64,000 nt of DNA from Rhodanobacter sp. B04 (GTDB lineage Bacteria > Pseudomonadota > Gammaproteobacteria > Xanthomonadales > Rhodanobacteraceae), in contig NZ_MUNV01000026.1 of assembly GCF_002001125.1 (NCBI RefSeq), positions 1-64,000 on the forward strand. Direction: 5' to 3'. This document shows positions 8,691-16,777 of the stretch, in pieces (positions within the stretch are counted from its first letter, which is position 1; each line of letters starts with the position of its first letter). Below the pieces are notes generated by a model. It ran no database searches and was not told where the DNA came from. It saw only the letters and a list, made by a program, of their open reading frames with translations. The position numbers and the translations under genes are program-made.

Positions 8691-9839
8691 ATGTCCGACG
8701 TCCTTGATCTAGCCTGTGACCTGATCCGCCGCCGCTCGGTGACGCCGGAAGATGCGGGTTGCCTGCCGCTGCTGGGCGAGCGACTGACCCATGCGGGTTT
8801 TCGGGTCGAGCATCTGCGTTACGGTGAGGTTGACAACCTATGGGCAACGCACGGCGACAGCGGCCACACACTGGCCTTTCTCGGTCATACCGATGTGGTG
8901 CCGAGCGGGCCGGAAGCGTCGTGGCAGAGCCCGCCATTCGAGCCGACGATCCGCCATGGCCGTCTATACGGCCGCGGTGCTGCCGACATGAAAGGTTCGG
9001 TGGCGGCGATGGTGGTGGCGCTGGAGCAGTTCGTGGCGGCGCATCCTGATCATCGCGGCCGGGTCGGCCTGCTGCTGACCAGCGACGAGGAGGGGCCGGC
9101 CAATCTCGACGGAGTGCGCAAGGTGGTCGAGCATTTTCGTGCCATCGGCGAGCGCATCGACTGGTGCGTGGTCGGCGAGCCGTCGGCGAAGGAAAAGCTG
9201 GGTGACCTGATCCGCGTGGGCCGTCGCGGCTCGCTGTCGGGCACGCTCAGCGTGCGTGGCGTGCAGGGGCATGTGGCGTATCCGGAGAAGGCGCTGAACC
9301 CGATCCATGCATTCGCGCCGGCCCTGGCCGAGCTGGCTGCCGAGCGCTGGGACGAAGGCAATGGCGACTTTCCACCGACTTCGTTCCAGGTTTCCAACCT
9401 CAACGCAGGTACCGGCGCCAACAACGTGATTCCCGGCGGACTGCGGGCGCTGATCAATTTCCGTTATTGCACGGCCAGTCGTGCGGAGGATCTGCGTGCG
9501 CGCACCGAGGCGATCCTGCGCCGGCATGGCCTCGACTTCGAGTGCGAGTGGAACCTTTCCGGCGAGCCGTTCCTCACGCCGCCGGGCGGCCTGCTGCGCA
9601 AGACCGTGGTCGGCGTATGCCGCGAGCTGTACGGTCTCGATCCCGAACAGAGCACCGGCGGCGGCACTTCGGATGGCCGCTTCATCGCGCCGATGGGCGC
9701 CGAAGTCGTCGAGATCGGCCCGGTCAATGCAACGATCCACAAGGTGGACGAGTGCGTCGCACTGGAGGAGCTGGAGCAATTGCCGGCGATATACCGGACG
9801 GTTTGTGAACGATTGCTGCTGCGTGAAGACTTGCGATAG
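8691..9839 (+). CDS. dapE: Succinyl-diaminopimelate desuccinylase
   Basis: A 382-residue M20 family di-zinc hydrolase that removes succinate from N-succinyl-LL-diaminopimelate, giving LL-diaminopimelate for lysine and peptidoglycan. Seen in sequence: [11 protein letters not shown] (zinc His and bridging Asp, near residue 67), [11 protein letters not shown] (catalytic Glu), [22 protein letters not shown] and [14 protein letters not shown] 8691 is preferred to the in-frame GTG at 8685. Cytoplasmic; same strand as dapD. Confidence 0.97.
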   Translation: MSDVLDLACDLIRRRSVTPEDAGCLPLLGERLTHAGFRVEHLRYGEVDNLWATHGDSGHTLAFLGHTDVVPSGPEASWQSPPFEPTIRHGRLYGRGAADMKGSVAAMVVALEQFVAAHPDHRGRVGLLLTSDEEGPANLDGVRKVVEHFRAIGERIDWCVVGEPSAKEKLGDLIRVGRRGSLSGTLSVRGVQGHVAYPEKALNPIHAFAPALAELAAERWDEGNGDFPPTSFQVSNLNAGTGANNVIPGGLRALINFRYCTASRAEDLRARTEAILRRHGLDFECEWNLSGEPFLTPPGGLLRKTVVGVCRELYGLDPEQSTGGGTSDGRFIAPMGAEVVEIGPVNATIHKVDECVALEELEQLPAIYRTVCERLLLREDLR

Positions 9840-9905
9840 GCATGCATCGATTCCGTGTGGCACTGTCCCATCTGGCGATCGGGACTGGAACGTGCGGATC
9901 AGTAC

Positions 9906-10985
9906 ATGTCGGAAAGCATCGAAAGCGAGTCATCCATGGCACTTGGGCATGCCCCCTGGCCAGCCGACGAACTGGAGCGCGTGGCGACGTGTCCGGTATG
10001 TGGCGGCAGTGACCGCGACATGCTCCACGGCGGCCTGGTGGACAACGCCTTCTTCGTCGCTCCGGGCCGCTGGAATCTCTATCGTTGCACGCATTGCCAC
10101 AGTGCCTATCTTGACCCGCGACCGAACGAGGCGGGCATCGGCAAGGCCTATGGGGTCTATTACACGCACGCCGCCGAAAGCCCGCGTGGCGGGTCGGGCA
10201 ACCCGGGTGCCGTGCGGCAGCTGAAGCTGGCATTGACGAACGGCTATCTCAATTCCCGCTACGGCACGCGGCGGCAGCCGGCAAGCAGGCTGGGCGTGTG
10301 GCTGGCGAAGGTTTTGCCGGTGCGCCGGCAGAAGCGCGATGCGGAGTTTCGCTATCTGCCAAAGCCGCGACCGGGCCAGCGCCTGCTGGACATCGGTTGT
10401 GGCAATGGCGACTTTCTGGTGAACGCGCGCGACGCAGGCTGGAGCGTGACAGGGATCGATACCGATCCCAAGGCGGTGGCGGTCGCGCGGCAGCGCAACC
10501 TCGATGCCAGGGTGGGTTCGGTCGATTTGTTCGCCAGCGAATCGGCTTGTTTCGACGTCGTCACGCTGAGCCATGTGCTGGAACATCTGCATGAACCCAG
10601 GTGCTTCCTCCAGGCCGTCCATCGCCTGCTGAAGCCCGGTGGCGTGATCTTTGTCGATACCCCGAACATCGAAAGCCGCGGGGCGCGATATTGGGGCAGG
10701 AACTGGCGCGGTCTGGAAACACCGCGGCATCTGCTGCTTTTCAGTCGTGCCGGATTGCTTGGCATGTTGAAGGCCGCCGGCTTCGAGAGCATCCAAACGA
10801 AGCGGCGCACGGCCGTCAGGCGATCGATGTACCTGGCCAGCCTGCGGATGCAGATGGGCAAGTCGCCAGACCGGTCGGAGCCGGCCCGCTTGCCGTGGCT
10901 GATGCGCCTCCGTCTGAGCTGGCCGGTGGCCAGCGTGCGGGAGGATGAGTTCCTGACGTTCCTGGCGCGGAAAGGCCGTGCATGA
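9906..10985 (+). CDS. Class I SAM-dependent methyltransferase with N-terminal zinc-finger-like segment
   Basis: About 359 residues if the ATG at 9906 is used; 9855 and 9936 are alternative starts. Residues about 30-60 carry two Cys pairs (CPVCGG and CTHC) typical of the zinc-knuckle head of this methyltransferase group. The SAM-binding motif LLDIGCGNGDFL lies near residue 160, followed by VTGIDTD and the post-motif VLEHLHEP. A late segment (RGLETPRHLLLFSRAGL) resembles sugar or lipid-linked methyltransferases encoded in polysaccharide loci. Substrate cannot be told. No polysaccharide genes surround it. Confidence 0.82.
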   Translation: MSESIESESSMALGHAPWPADELERVATCPVCGGSDRDMLHGGLVDNAFFVAPGRWNLYRCTHCHSAYLDPRPNEAGIGKAYGVYYTHAAESPRGGSGNPGAVRQLKLALTNGYLNSRYGTRRQPASRLGVWLAKVLPVRRQKRDAEFRYLPKPRPGQRLLDIGCGNGDFLVNARDAGWSVTGIDTDPKAVAVARQRNLDARVGSVDLFASESACFDVVTLSHVLEHLHEPRCFLQAVHRLLKPGGVIFVDTPNIESRGARYWGRNWRGLETPRHLLLFSRAGLLGMLKAAGFESIQTKRRTAVRRSMYLASLRMQMGKSPDRSEPARLPWLMRLRLSWPVASVREDEFLTFLARKGRA

Positions 10986-11023
10986 GGAGCACCATACGGC
11001 GGTGGGTTTCGCCCGAATCAGGC

Positions 11024-13447
11024 TCAGCCTGCGGCTGGCTCCAGTATCAACGTGTGCTGCGCCGATCCCGGCAATAACGGGGTGGGGCGGCCCTTGACCC
11101 AGTCCGCATGTCCCGCGCCGAAATAAGGCGACAGCGGGTGGTCGCTCTGCCCACCGGGCATCTCCAGGATGCCCTGCGCCTCATGGCCAGGCGCCACGTC
11201 GAAGCGTTCGGACGCTCCGAAGCCGGGAGCGGCGACGCGCGGCATGTTGTTGTCGCCAGGCAGCGGCTGGTCGGGCATGTCGATCAGACGGCCGAGCCAG
11301 TGCGGCAGGGCCGCAGACAGCGGGTGATTGATCTCGCTGGGGTTGTGCTCGCCCCAGGTGCGTGCGGCGAGCCCGCCAGGCTGCTGGCCGAGTTCGGTGG
11401 CCGTCTGGCGTGCGGCGTCGACAAGCAGGGCCGGCCAATCGTGGTATTTCGGATCGAGCAACTGCATCGGTTGGGCCTGGATCAGCGCCCATACCGCGGC
11501 TTCGGCGCTGTTTTCGCCGGGCCAGCTGAAGTCGCCGTAGCGCCGCTTCACCTGTGCCGCGAACGGTGCCAGCACCGCCTGGCTGACCTTGCTGCGGAAC
11601 GCGCGCACCAGGCGGTAGTCGACGCTATCGATCGCGGCGTGGCCTTGCCAGGTCGCGCTGAGCTGACGCAGTTGCTGCAGAGCCGGATCCCGATGGTCGG
11701 CCAAGGTCTGCTGCAGCAGCTGTTGCCAGCGGCTCAGCAGCACGGCGCGGTTATCCAGCTGGATATCGAGCAGGTCGGCGGGGGTGAAGCCGGCGCGTGC
11801 GCGCAGATCGTCGCGGATCTGCTGCGCGCGCGCGCCAAGGTCGTGGCCGCCATTGCCGAGCAGGGCCAGCGCATCGCCGTCCACCGTGCGGTTGTTGGCC
11901 GTCCACAGGCGGCCGTCGGCGGGATTCTCGACACGCGGATACTGCGCCGGGGCGGCCCAGCCCTGCCAGCCGCTGCCGGGTTTGGTCCAGTCGGACGGCA
12001 GCTGCGGATCGATGCCGACACGCAGCGGAATGCTGTTGCCGGCCAGGGTCCAGCCGACATGCCCGGCGCTGTCGGCGACCAGCAGGTTCTGTGGCGGCAT
12101 GCCGAGCCGCGGCGCGAGGTCCAGGGCGCTGACCACGTCAGGCATGCGCTCCAGCTGCATCAGTTCGACGTTGTAGCCGCGCGGCAGCGCGCCGATCCAG
12201 GCCAGGGCCAGTGGCGTACCGTCGGTGTCCTTGGCCATGATCGGACCCCAGCGGGTGTCCTCGACCTTGAGCAGGGTATCCGGCCGGCCCTTGACCTGGA
12301 TGTGCTCGTCATGGCTCTCGATGCGTGCCCAGCCTTCGGGCACCTTGTAGCGGCCGGGATCGGCCGGGTCGCGCAGCACGCGGACCCAGTCCAGCCAGTC
12401 GCCATAGCTGTTGGTGAAGCCCCAGGCGATCTGGCCGTTGGAGCCGACCACGACGGCCGGCGTGCCGGGCAGGCTGACGCCGTTGACGTCGCGCAGACCG
12501 TTCGGCGCGTGCGGATCGGGGTAGCGCAGGCGCGTGCGGAACCAGATGTTGGGTACCCGCAGGCCCAGGTGCATGTCGTTGGCGAGTATGCCCGCACCGC
12601 TGCTGGTAAGCGTGCCCGCGACCGCGAAACTGTTGCTGCCTGGGCGTGCTGGATCGAGCGCCGATGCCAGTGCGGCGAGGCTGCCCTGCGGTACGGCTGG
12701 CGCGGCGCGGCGCAGGTCGAATACGTCGGCGGCCGGAATCACCGGTGCAGGCGACAAGGCTCCTTTCAGCGGTGCTTCCCAGTCGGGGTCGGGCGCCAGC
12801 AGGAAATCCACCAGTGGGCCGGGTAGCGCCGCGCGCATCTGGGCGATGTGCAGCTCGCGCTCGTTGCGGCCGTCGCCGTTGAGATCCAGGTACATCGCGG
12901 CGATCACCAGGGCGGTGTCTTCCGATCGCCACGGCTGCGGCTTGCTGCCGAGCAGCATGTACTCCCACGGCCGCACACGCAGATCGGTGAGGCCGGCGTT
13001 GACGCCGTCGCGGTAGCGGTCCAGTTCAAGCTTCTGTGCTGCAGGCAGCTGCGCATAAGCCGCTTCGACGACCGCACGCAGGCGGTGGCGACGATGGTTC
13101 AGGTCGAGCTTGAGCGCTGCCGGACCGACCAGCGCGGACAATTCGCCGGCGGCCACGCGGCGCATCAGGTCCATCGCGAAGTAGCGCTCCTGCGCATGCA
13201 CGTAACCGAGCGCATAACTGATGTCGCTGCGGCTTTTTCCCTCGATGGTGACGGTGCCCAGCGCATCGCGGCTGATGCTGACGCTGGCGCCGAGGCCGGG
13301 CAGCGGGCGCTTGCCATCGAGCAGGGCACGGCTGCCGGCGAGCAGCCACCAGCCGGTGGCGAAGGCGCTCAGCAGCAGGGCCAGCAGCGCGAGCAGAATG
13401 CCGCGCAGCATGCGCCAGCGGCCAGTCGACCGGGTGTGCGCCGTCAT
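11024..13447 (-). CDS. Penicillin acylase family protein (S45 N-terminal nucleophile hydrolase)
   Basis: An 807-residue precursor. A membrane/signal segment (about residues 14-36) is followed by an alpha-chain region and the autoproteolytic site G-S-N-S, where Ser271 would become the N-terminal nucleophile of the beta-chain. Downstream motifs ANDMHLGLRVPNIW and PGTPAVVVGSNGQIAWGFTN fit penicillin G or acyl-homoserine-lactone acylases. Members hydrolyse amide-linked acyl chains in the periplasm; the substrate here is unknown. The ATG at 13447 overlaps the TGA of the upstream glycosidase gene (ATGA), which argues against the much longer open frame reaching 14008. Confidence 0.9.
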   Translation of the reverse strand: MTAHTRSTGRWRMLRGILLALLALLLSAFATGWWLLAGSRALLDGKRPLPGLGASVSISRDALGTVTIEGKSRSDISYALGYVHAQERYFAMDLMRRVAAGELSALVGPAALKLDLNHRRHRLRAVVEAAYAQLPAAQKLELDRYRDGVNAGLTDLRVRPWEYMLLGSKPQPWRSEDTALVIAAMYLDLNGDGRNERELHIAQMRAALPGPLVDFLLAPDPDWEAPLKGALSPAPVIPAADVFDLRRAAPAVPQGSLAALASALDPARPGSNSFAVAGTLTSSGAGILANDMHLGLRVPNIWFRTRLRYPDPHAPNGLRDVNGVSLPGTPAVVVGSNGQIAWGFTNSYGDWLDWVRVLRDPADPGRYKVPEGWARIESHDEHIQVKGRPDTLLKVEDTRWGPIMAKDTDGTPLALAWIGALPRGYNVELMQLERMPDVVSALDLAPRLGMPPQNLLVADSAGHVGWTLAGNSIPLRVGIDPQLPSDWTKPGSGWQGWAAPAQYPRVENPADGRLWTANNRTVDGDALALLGNGGHDLGARAQQIRDDLRARAGFTPADLLDIQLDNRAVLLSRWQQLLQQTLADHRDPALQQLRQLSATWQGHAAIDSVDYRLVRAFRSKVSQAVLAPFAAQVKRRYGDFSWPGENSAEAAVWALIQAQPMQLLDPKYHDWPALLVDAARQTATELGQQPGGLAARTWGEHNPSEINHPLSAALPHWLGRLIDMPDQPLPGDNNMPRVAAPGFGASERFDVAPGHEAQGILEMPGGQSDHPLSPYFGAGHADWVKGRPTPLLPGSAQHTLILEPAAG

Positions 13448-14262
13448 GGCTTGGCAAACACGGCAAAGATGCCTGCATACGGTTTGACCATCAGGGCCGG
13501 TGCGCCGGCGTAGCCCTCGCCGTCGACATACAACTGCGAAATACTGCCATCCAGATAGAGCGCGTCTCGGCAGCCCAGCTTGTCGCGGAACAGCCGTCCG
13601 AAGGTATGGAAGTTTACGGGGGCCTCGCTGACGGCAAAGATCACCTGGGTCGGGGTTTTCACGCACACGCCGCTGCGCCATTTCAGGCTGGCGGAGTCGT
13701 CGACGAACTGCTCGTTGAGCTTGCCGTCGATCAGCAGCATCGGACCGGACTGGGTGGCCCACTGCGCGGGCTTGCCGTCGGCCTTGAATGCGGCGCTGCT
13801 GCGTACGGCGGCATGGCCGTCCGGATACACCGCGAAAACGCCGTTCGGCAGCAGCGAGAAATTGCCGGAGGCGGGATTGCCGTGCGACAGGTTCAGCGGC
13901 ACGGCGGTCTTGCCGTTTTCCACATACAGGCCGAGCGGCGCGAACTGCTTGTCGTAGATCCCCGCATTGGTGGCAAACAGTAAGCGCTGGCCGCGCGCCT
14001 CGCCCCACTGGCGCAGCGCATCGATGCTGCCGAACGGCTGGCCGCTCTGCGGGTCGCGCCAGTGCAGGCTCAGCGGCTCGCGCCGGAGATCCAGCCGCAC
14101 CACGCGGTAATTCTGGCCCTCGAAGGCCACTTCGCGGCTATCCAGCGCCTTGGCCGACGAGGTGCAGCCGGACAGGCAGCCCAGCAGCGCCAACGCCGGC
14201 AAGCTGCGGAGAAGGCGATGAGCGAGGCGATCGCGTCGTGATGGTTGAGCATGGGAACGCAT
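13444..14262 (-). CDS. Phosphodiester glycosidase family lipoprotein (DUF2233/NAGPA)
   Basis: A 272-residue protein with a lipoprotein signal: basic N-terminus, hydrophobic stretch and lipobox L-S-G-C with Cys33 as the likely lipidated residue. The mature domain contains ATNAGIYDKQFAPLGLYVENG, NFSLLPNGVF, QSGPMLLIDG and YLDGSISQLY, the pattern of the phosphodiester glycosidase (uncovering enzyme/NAGPA) family. It overlaps the acylase gene by four bases and is first in that two-gene operon. Both are predicted envelope hydrolases and may act on related acylated or glycosylated wall material; this is inference. Confidence 0.88.
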   Translation of the reverse strand: MRSHAQPSRRDRLAHRLLRSLPALALLGCLSGCTSSAKALDSREVAFEGQNYRVVRLDLRREPLSLHWRDPQSGQPFGSIDALRQWGEARGQRLLFATNAGIYDKQFAPLGLYVENGKTAVPLNLSHGNPASGNFSLLPNGVFAVYPDGHAAVRSSAAFKADGKPAQWATQSGPMLLIDGKLNEQFVDDSASLKWRSGVCVKTPTQVIFAVSEAPVNFHTFGRLFRDKLGCRDALYLDGSISQLYVDGEGYAGAPALMVKPYAGIFAVFAKP

Positions 14263-14333
14263 GTGTCGATGGTCGCCGCCCAGCCGTGCCGGTGCAAGTC
14301 CGGCAAGAGGCCCCTATCGGAACCTCGAAAAAT

Positions 14334-14408
14334 CATCGTCATCCCTGCGAAGGCAGGGAGCCAGTGCCTTTTGATTCAGTCACTGAAAGCCGCTGGATTC
14401 CTGCTTGA
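14334..14408. repeat. Partial dispersed intergenic repeat with small hairpin
   Basis: Holds the type of sequence seen as dispersed palindromic repeats in related genomes: CGTCATCCCTGCGAAGGCAG, then CCAGTGCCTTTTGATTCA, then GCTGGATTCCTGC. The left end has a 7-bp hairpin (TCCCTGC GAAG GCAGGGA, 14342-14359). The right arm, which should mirror the left, breaks off after CTGGATTCCTGC, so the element is incomplete. The rest of the 276-bp gap shows nothing I recognise. Confidence 0.5.
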
Positions 14409-14538
14409 CCAGCCGTTCGGCTGTGAAACCGCAGGAATGAAGAGAAATAGCCCGGTTTCGGGACTGCTTGTGCAGTGTGTGGTCAGGCGCGTGCAGGTGA
14501 CTGCCGCTAGACTTTGCCTTTTGCCGTGGACTTCATCC

Positions 14539-15027
14539 ATGCCGTATACCCCGATCGTGGCCACGCTCGGCTACGTGCTGTCGCCAGATCGCAGCGAAGT
14601 GCTGATGATCCACCGCAACGCGCGTCCGGACGACCTGCACCTGGGCAAATACAATGGCCTTGGCGGCAAGATGGAGGCGGGCGAGGACATCGCCGCCTGC
14701 ATGCAACGCGAGATCCTCGAAGAGGCCGGCATCGTCTGCGAGTCGATGCGCCTGCGCGGCACGCTGAACTGGCCGGGTTTCGGCAAGCATGGCGAGGATT
14801 GGCTGGGCTTCATCTTCGTCATCGATGGCTATCGCGGCGAGCCGCACCGCGGCAATCACGAAGGCACGCTGGAATGGGTGCGGCGCGACAGGCTGATGGA
14901 GCTGCCGATGTGGGAAGGCGACCGCCATTTCCTGCCGCTGGTGTTCGACGACGATCCGCGCCCGTTCCATGGCGTGATGCCGTATCGCGACGGTCGCATG
15001 CAATCGTGGTCGTATACGCGGCTGTAG
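14539..15027 (+). CDS. Nudix hydrolase (8-oxo-dGTP diphosphatase-like)
   Basis: A 162-residue protein with an exact Nudix box from about residue 38, GKMEAGEDIA then REILEEAGI, matching G-x5-E-x7-REUxEExGU. Length and the PIVATLGYVLSPD start resemble MutT-like 8-oxo-dGTP diphosphatases (MTH1 type) that clean the nucleotide pool. Substrate is not provable from sequence. The ATG at 14539 is preferred to the longer frame from 14245, which would run through the repeat element. It stands alone, convergent with lplA. Confidence 0.88.
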   Translation: MPYTPIVATLGYVLSPDRSEVLMIHRNARPDDLHLGKYNGLGGKMEAGEDIAACMQREILEEAGIVCESMRLRGTLNWPGFGKHGEDWLGFIFVIDGYRGEPHRGNHEGTLEWVRRDRLMELPMWEGDRHFLPLVFDDDPRPFHGVMPYRDGRMQSWSYTRL

Positions 15028-15079
15028 CGGTTTGGTCCGGCGCTGGCAGCCTCGACCGCTCCCGCCAGAGTTGCCCGGG

Positions 15080-15856
15080 CTACGGCACATCGGCCAGCCA
15101 TGCCGCGCTGGCGAACTTGCCTTGCGCCATGGCTTCGGCGGCGGCCAGTTCGTCTGCTTGCAGGCTGCCATCGGCCAGGCCGTGCAGGCGGCGAAAGGTG
15201 GCGATCATGTGTTCGATCACCGCTTCGCGCGGCAGGCCAGTCTGGCTGCGCAGCGGGTCGACCCGCTTGGCCGCGCTGGCGGTGCCCTTGTCGGACAGCT
15301 TTTCGCGGCCGATGCGCAGCACGTCCAGCATCTTGGCGGCGTCGATGTCGTAGGCCATCGTCACGTGATGCAACACGGCGCCGCCACGATGCGTCTGCGC
15401 CGCGCCGGCGATCTTGCCCCCTGCGGAGGTGATGTCGTTGAGCGGCTGGTACCACGCCTTGATGCCCAGTTCGCCGAGTGCCTGCAGCACCCAGGCGTCG
15501 AGGAAGGCATAGGCTTCCTGAAACGACATGCCCTTGATCAGCGAAAGCGGGGCGTAGATCGAGTAGGTGATCGTGTTGCCCGGCTCGATGAACATCGCGC
15601 CGCCGCCGCTGACCCGGCGTACCACCTCGATGCCGTGGCGTTGTGCGGCTGCGGCGTCGACTTCGTTGCGCAGCGACTGGAAGCGGCCGATCACTACCGC
15701 CGGCGCGGCCCATTCCCAGATGCGCAGCGTCGGGGCGCGGCGATCGGCGCCGACCTCATGGGTCAGCACGTCGTCCAGCGCCATGTGCAGGGCGGGCGAT
15801 TGCGGAATGGTGTGGATCAGCTGCCAGTCGTGGTCGCGCCAGTCGGTGCGCATCAT
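15080..15856 (-). CDS. lplA: Lipoate-protein ligase, catalytic (large) domain protein
   Basis: A 258-residue biotin/lipoyl ligase-fold protein. It has the lipoate-binding RRVSGGGAMFIEPGNTITYS segment (RRxSGGGxV type), DITSAGGKIAG with the conserved lysine, and AVLHHVTM. It would activate lipoate as lipoyl-AMP and transfer it to lipoyl domains of 2-oxoacid dehydrogenases. The C-terminal accessory domain of E. coli LplA is absent and is encoded by the overlapping upstream gene. The start ATGATG overlaps that gene's TGA. Confidence 0.92.
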   Translation of the reverse strand: MMRTDWRDHDWQLIHTIPQSPALHMALDDVLTHEVGADRRAPTLRIWEWAAPAVVIGRFQSLRNEVDAAAAQRHGIEVVRRVSGGGAMFIEPGNTITYSIYAPLSLIKGMSFQEAYAFLDAWVLQALGELGIKAWYQPLNDITSAGGKIAGAAQTHRGGAVLHHVTMAYDIDAAKMLDVLRIGREKLSDKGTASAAKRVDPLRSQTGLPREAVIEHMIATFRRLHGLADGSLQADELAAAEAMAQGKFASAAWLADVP

Positions 15857-16143
15857 GCCTCGGAACCCCGGTGCAGGGCACGGCCCACGGCGACCGCGAT
15901 CGCCTCCGGCGACACGCCGTACATCATCACGTCAGGTGACAGCGCAGCGCGCAGCGCGTTGGCCAACGTGGCCTCGCCGGCATCCGCCGGTTGACCGTCC
16001 AGCGCGGCATTGATCCTGTGCAATGCACTGTCAGGCTCAAGGAAGAAGTCGCCGCTCAGCTGCACTTTCGCCAGGCGGCCGTCATGCACGTCAAGGTCGA
16101 TCACCACCAGCTTGCCGCCGGGCATCTTGTACTCACCGTGCAT
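15853..16143 (-). CDS. Stand-alone lipoate-protein ligase C-terminal domain (LplB-like)
   Basis: A 96-residue protein matching the accessory C-terminal domain of LplA: KMPGGKLVVIDLDVHDGRLAKVQLSGDFF, with the conserved GDFF turn, then LEPDSALHRINAAL. Start ATG 16143 has AGGGAAG upstream; the frame up to 16206 has no homologous sequence. It precedes and overlaps lplA by four bases, so the pair would be made in equal amounts. A split ligase is best known from archaea (Thermoplasma LplA/LplB), where the small protein is needed for lipoate activation. Confidence 0.88.
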   Translation of the reverse strand: MHGEYKMPGGKLVVIDLDVHDGRLAKVQLSGDFFLEPDSALHRINAALDGQPADAGEATLANALRAALSPDVMMYGVSPEAIAVAVGRALHRGSEA

Positions 16144-16225
16144 CGTTCGCTTCCCTACGTTGCGAATAGCTGACCCGGCATGCTGGACTTGCTGATCGCC
16201 AGCCAAGCGTCATGTGGCTCCTGGC

Positions 16226-16675
16226 TCAGTAGCCGTGACTGCCATGGAAATTGCCCTGGCCGACACCGACCGAGAAGCTGATGGCGCCGGTGGGGTGGTC
16301 GCAATCGCCGAGGGGCTTGGTGATATTGACTTCGCCGGTCTGGTAGTTGCCGCTCACGTGGTTGCCGGCGACCACGCCCATGCCTACGCTGCCGTGCACC
16401 TGGGCATCGTTGTACTTGGAGTCGTCGCAGGTCGCTGCATCGGCGGTTCGGCTATCGCTCATGCGTCCGCTGGTATCGCCGTAATACGTGCCCGGTGCCG
16501 ACTTGGCGGTTGCTGCGGTGGAGCTGGCGCTTGCCGGCTGGGCGGTGGTCGAGCTGGAGGCCGGTATGTCGCCGGGTGGCAGCTTGAGGTTCAGTGGCTT
16601 GGTGGCCGTTTGCGCCCAAGCCGAACCGACCAGCAGGGCGCCTGCCAAGGCGATGATCAGACGTTTCATGTTCAT
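16226..16675 (-). CDS. Small exported protein of unknown function
   Basis: A 149-residue protein with a clear signal peptide (MNMKRLIIALAGALLVGSAWA, cleavage about residue 21). A Ser/Thr/Ala/Pro-rich low-complexity stretch (about 38-62) is followed by a Gly-rich C-terminal region with three VGxG/VxGN-type short repeats and two Cys. CGGAG lies five bases before ATG 16675. It follows parC on the same strand but about 100 bp away. No family recognised. Confidence 0.7.
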   Translation of the reverse strand: MNMKRLIIALAGALLVGSAWAQTATKPLNLKLPPGDIPASSSTTAQPASASSTAATAKSAPGTYYGDTSGRMSDSRTADAATCDDSKYNDAQVHGSVGMGVVAGNHVSGNYQTGEVNITKPLGDCDHPTGAISFSVGVGQGNFHGSHGY

Positions 16676-16777
16676 ACGTGCTCCGGAGATATGACGTGTT
16701 CAACGCACGATGCTGGGTTGGCGTGCACATCCCTATTTGAAACACCGGGCCCCAGGAAGTTCCTGCCGCTCCTCGGG

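Noticed and set aside
11108-12826. Long rightward open frame (572 codons) opposite the penicillin acylase
   Set aside because: Shadow of codon bias on the real strand; composition Arg/His/Gln-rich with no recognisable domain.
13448-14008. Extended N-terminus of the penicillin acylase up to 14008
   Set aside because: This part is antisense-quality Arg-rich sequence opposite an intact glycosidase gene, and a proper start with signal helix exists at 13447.
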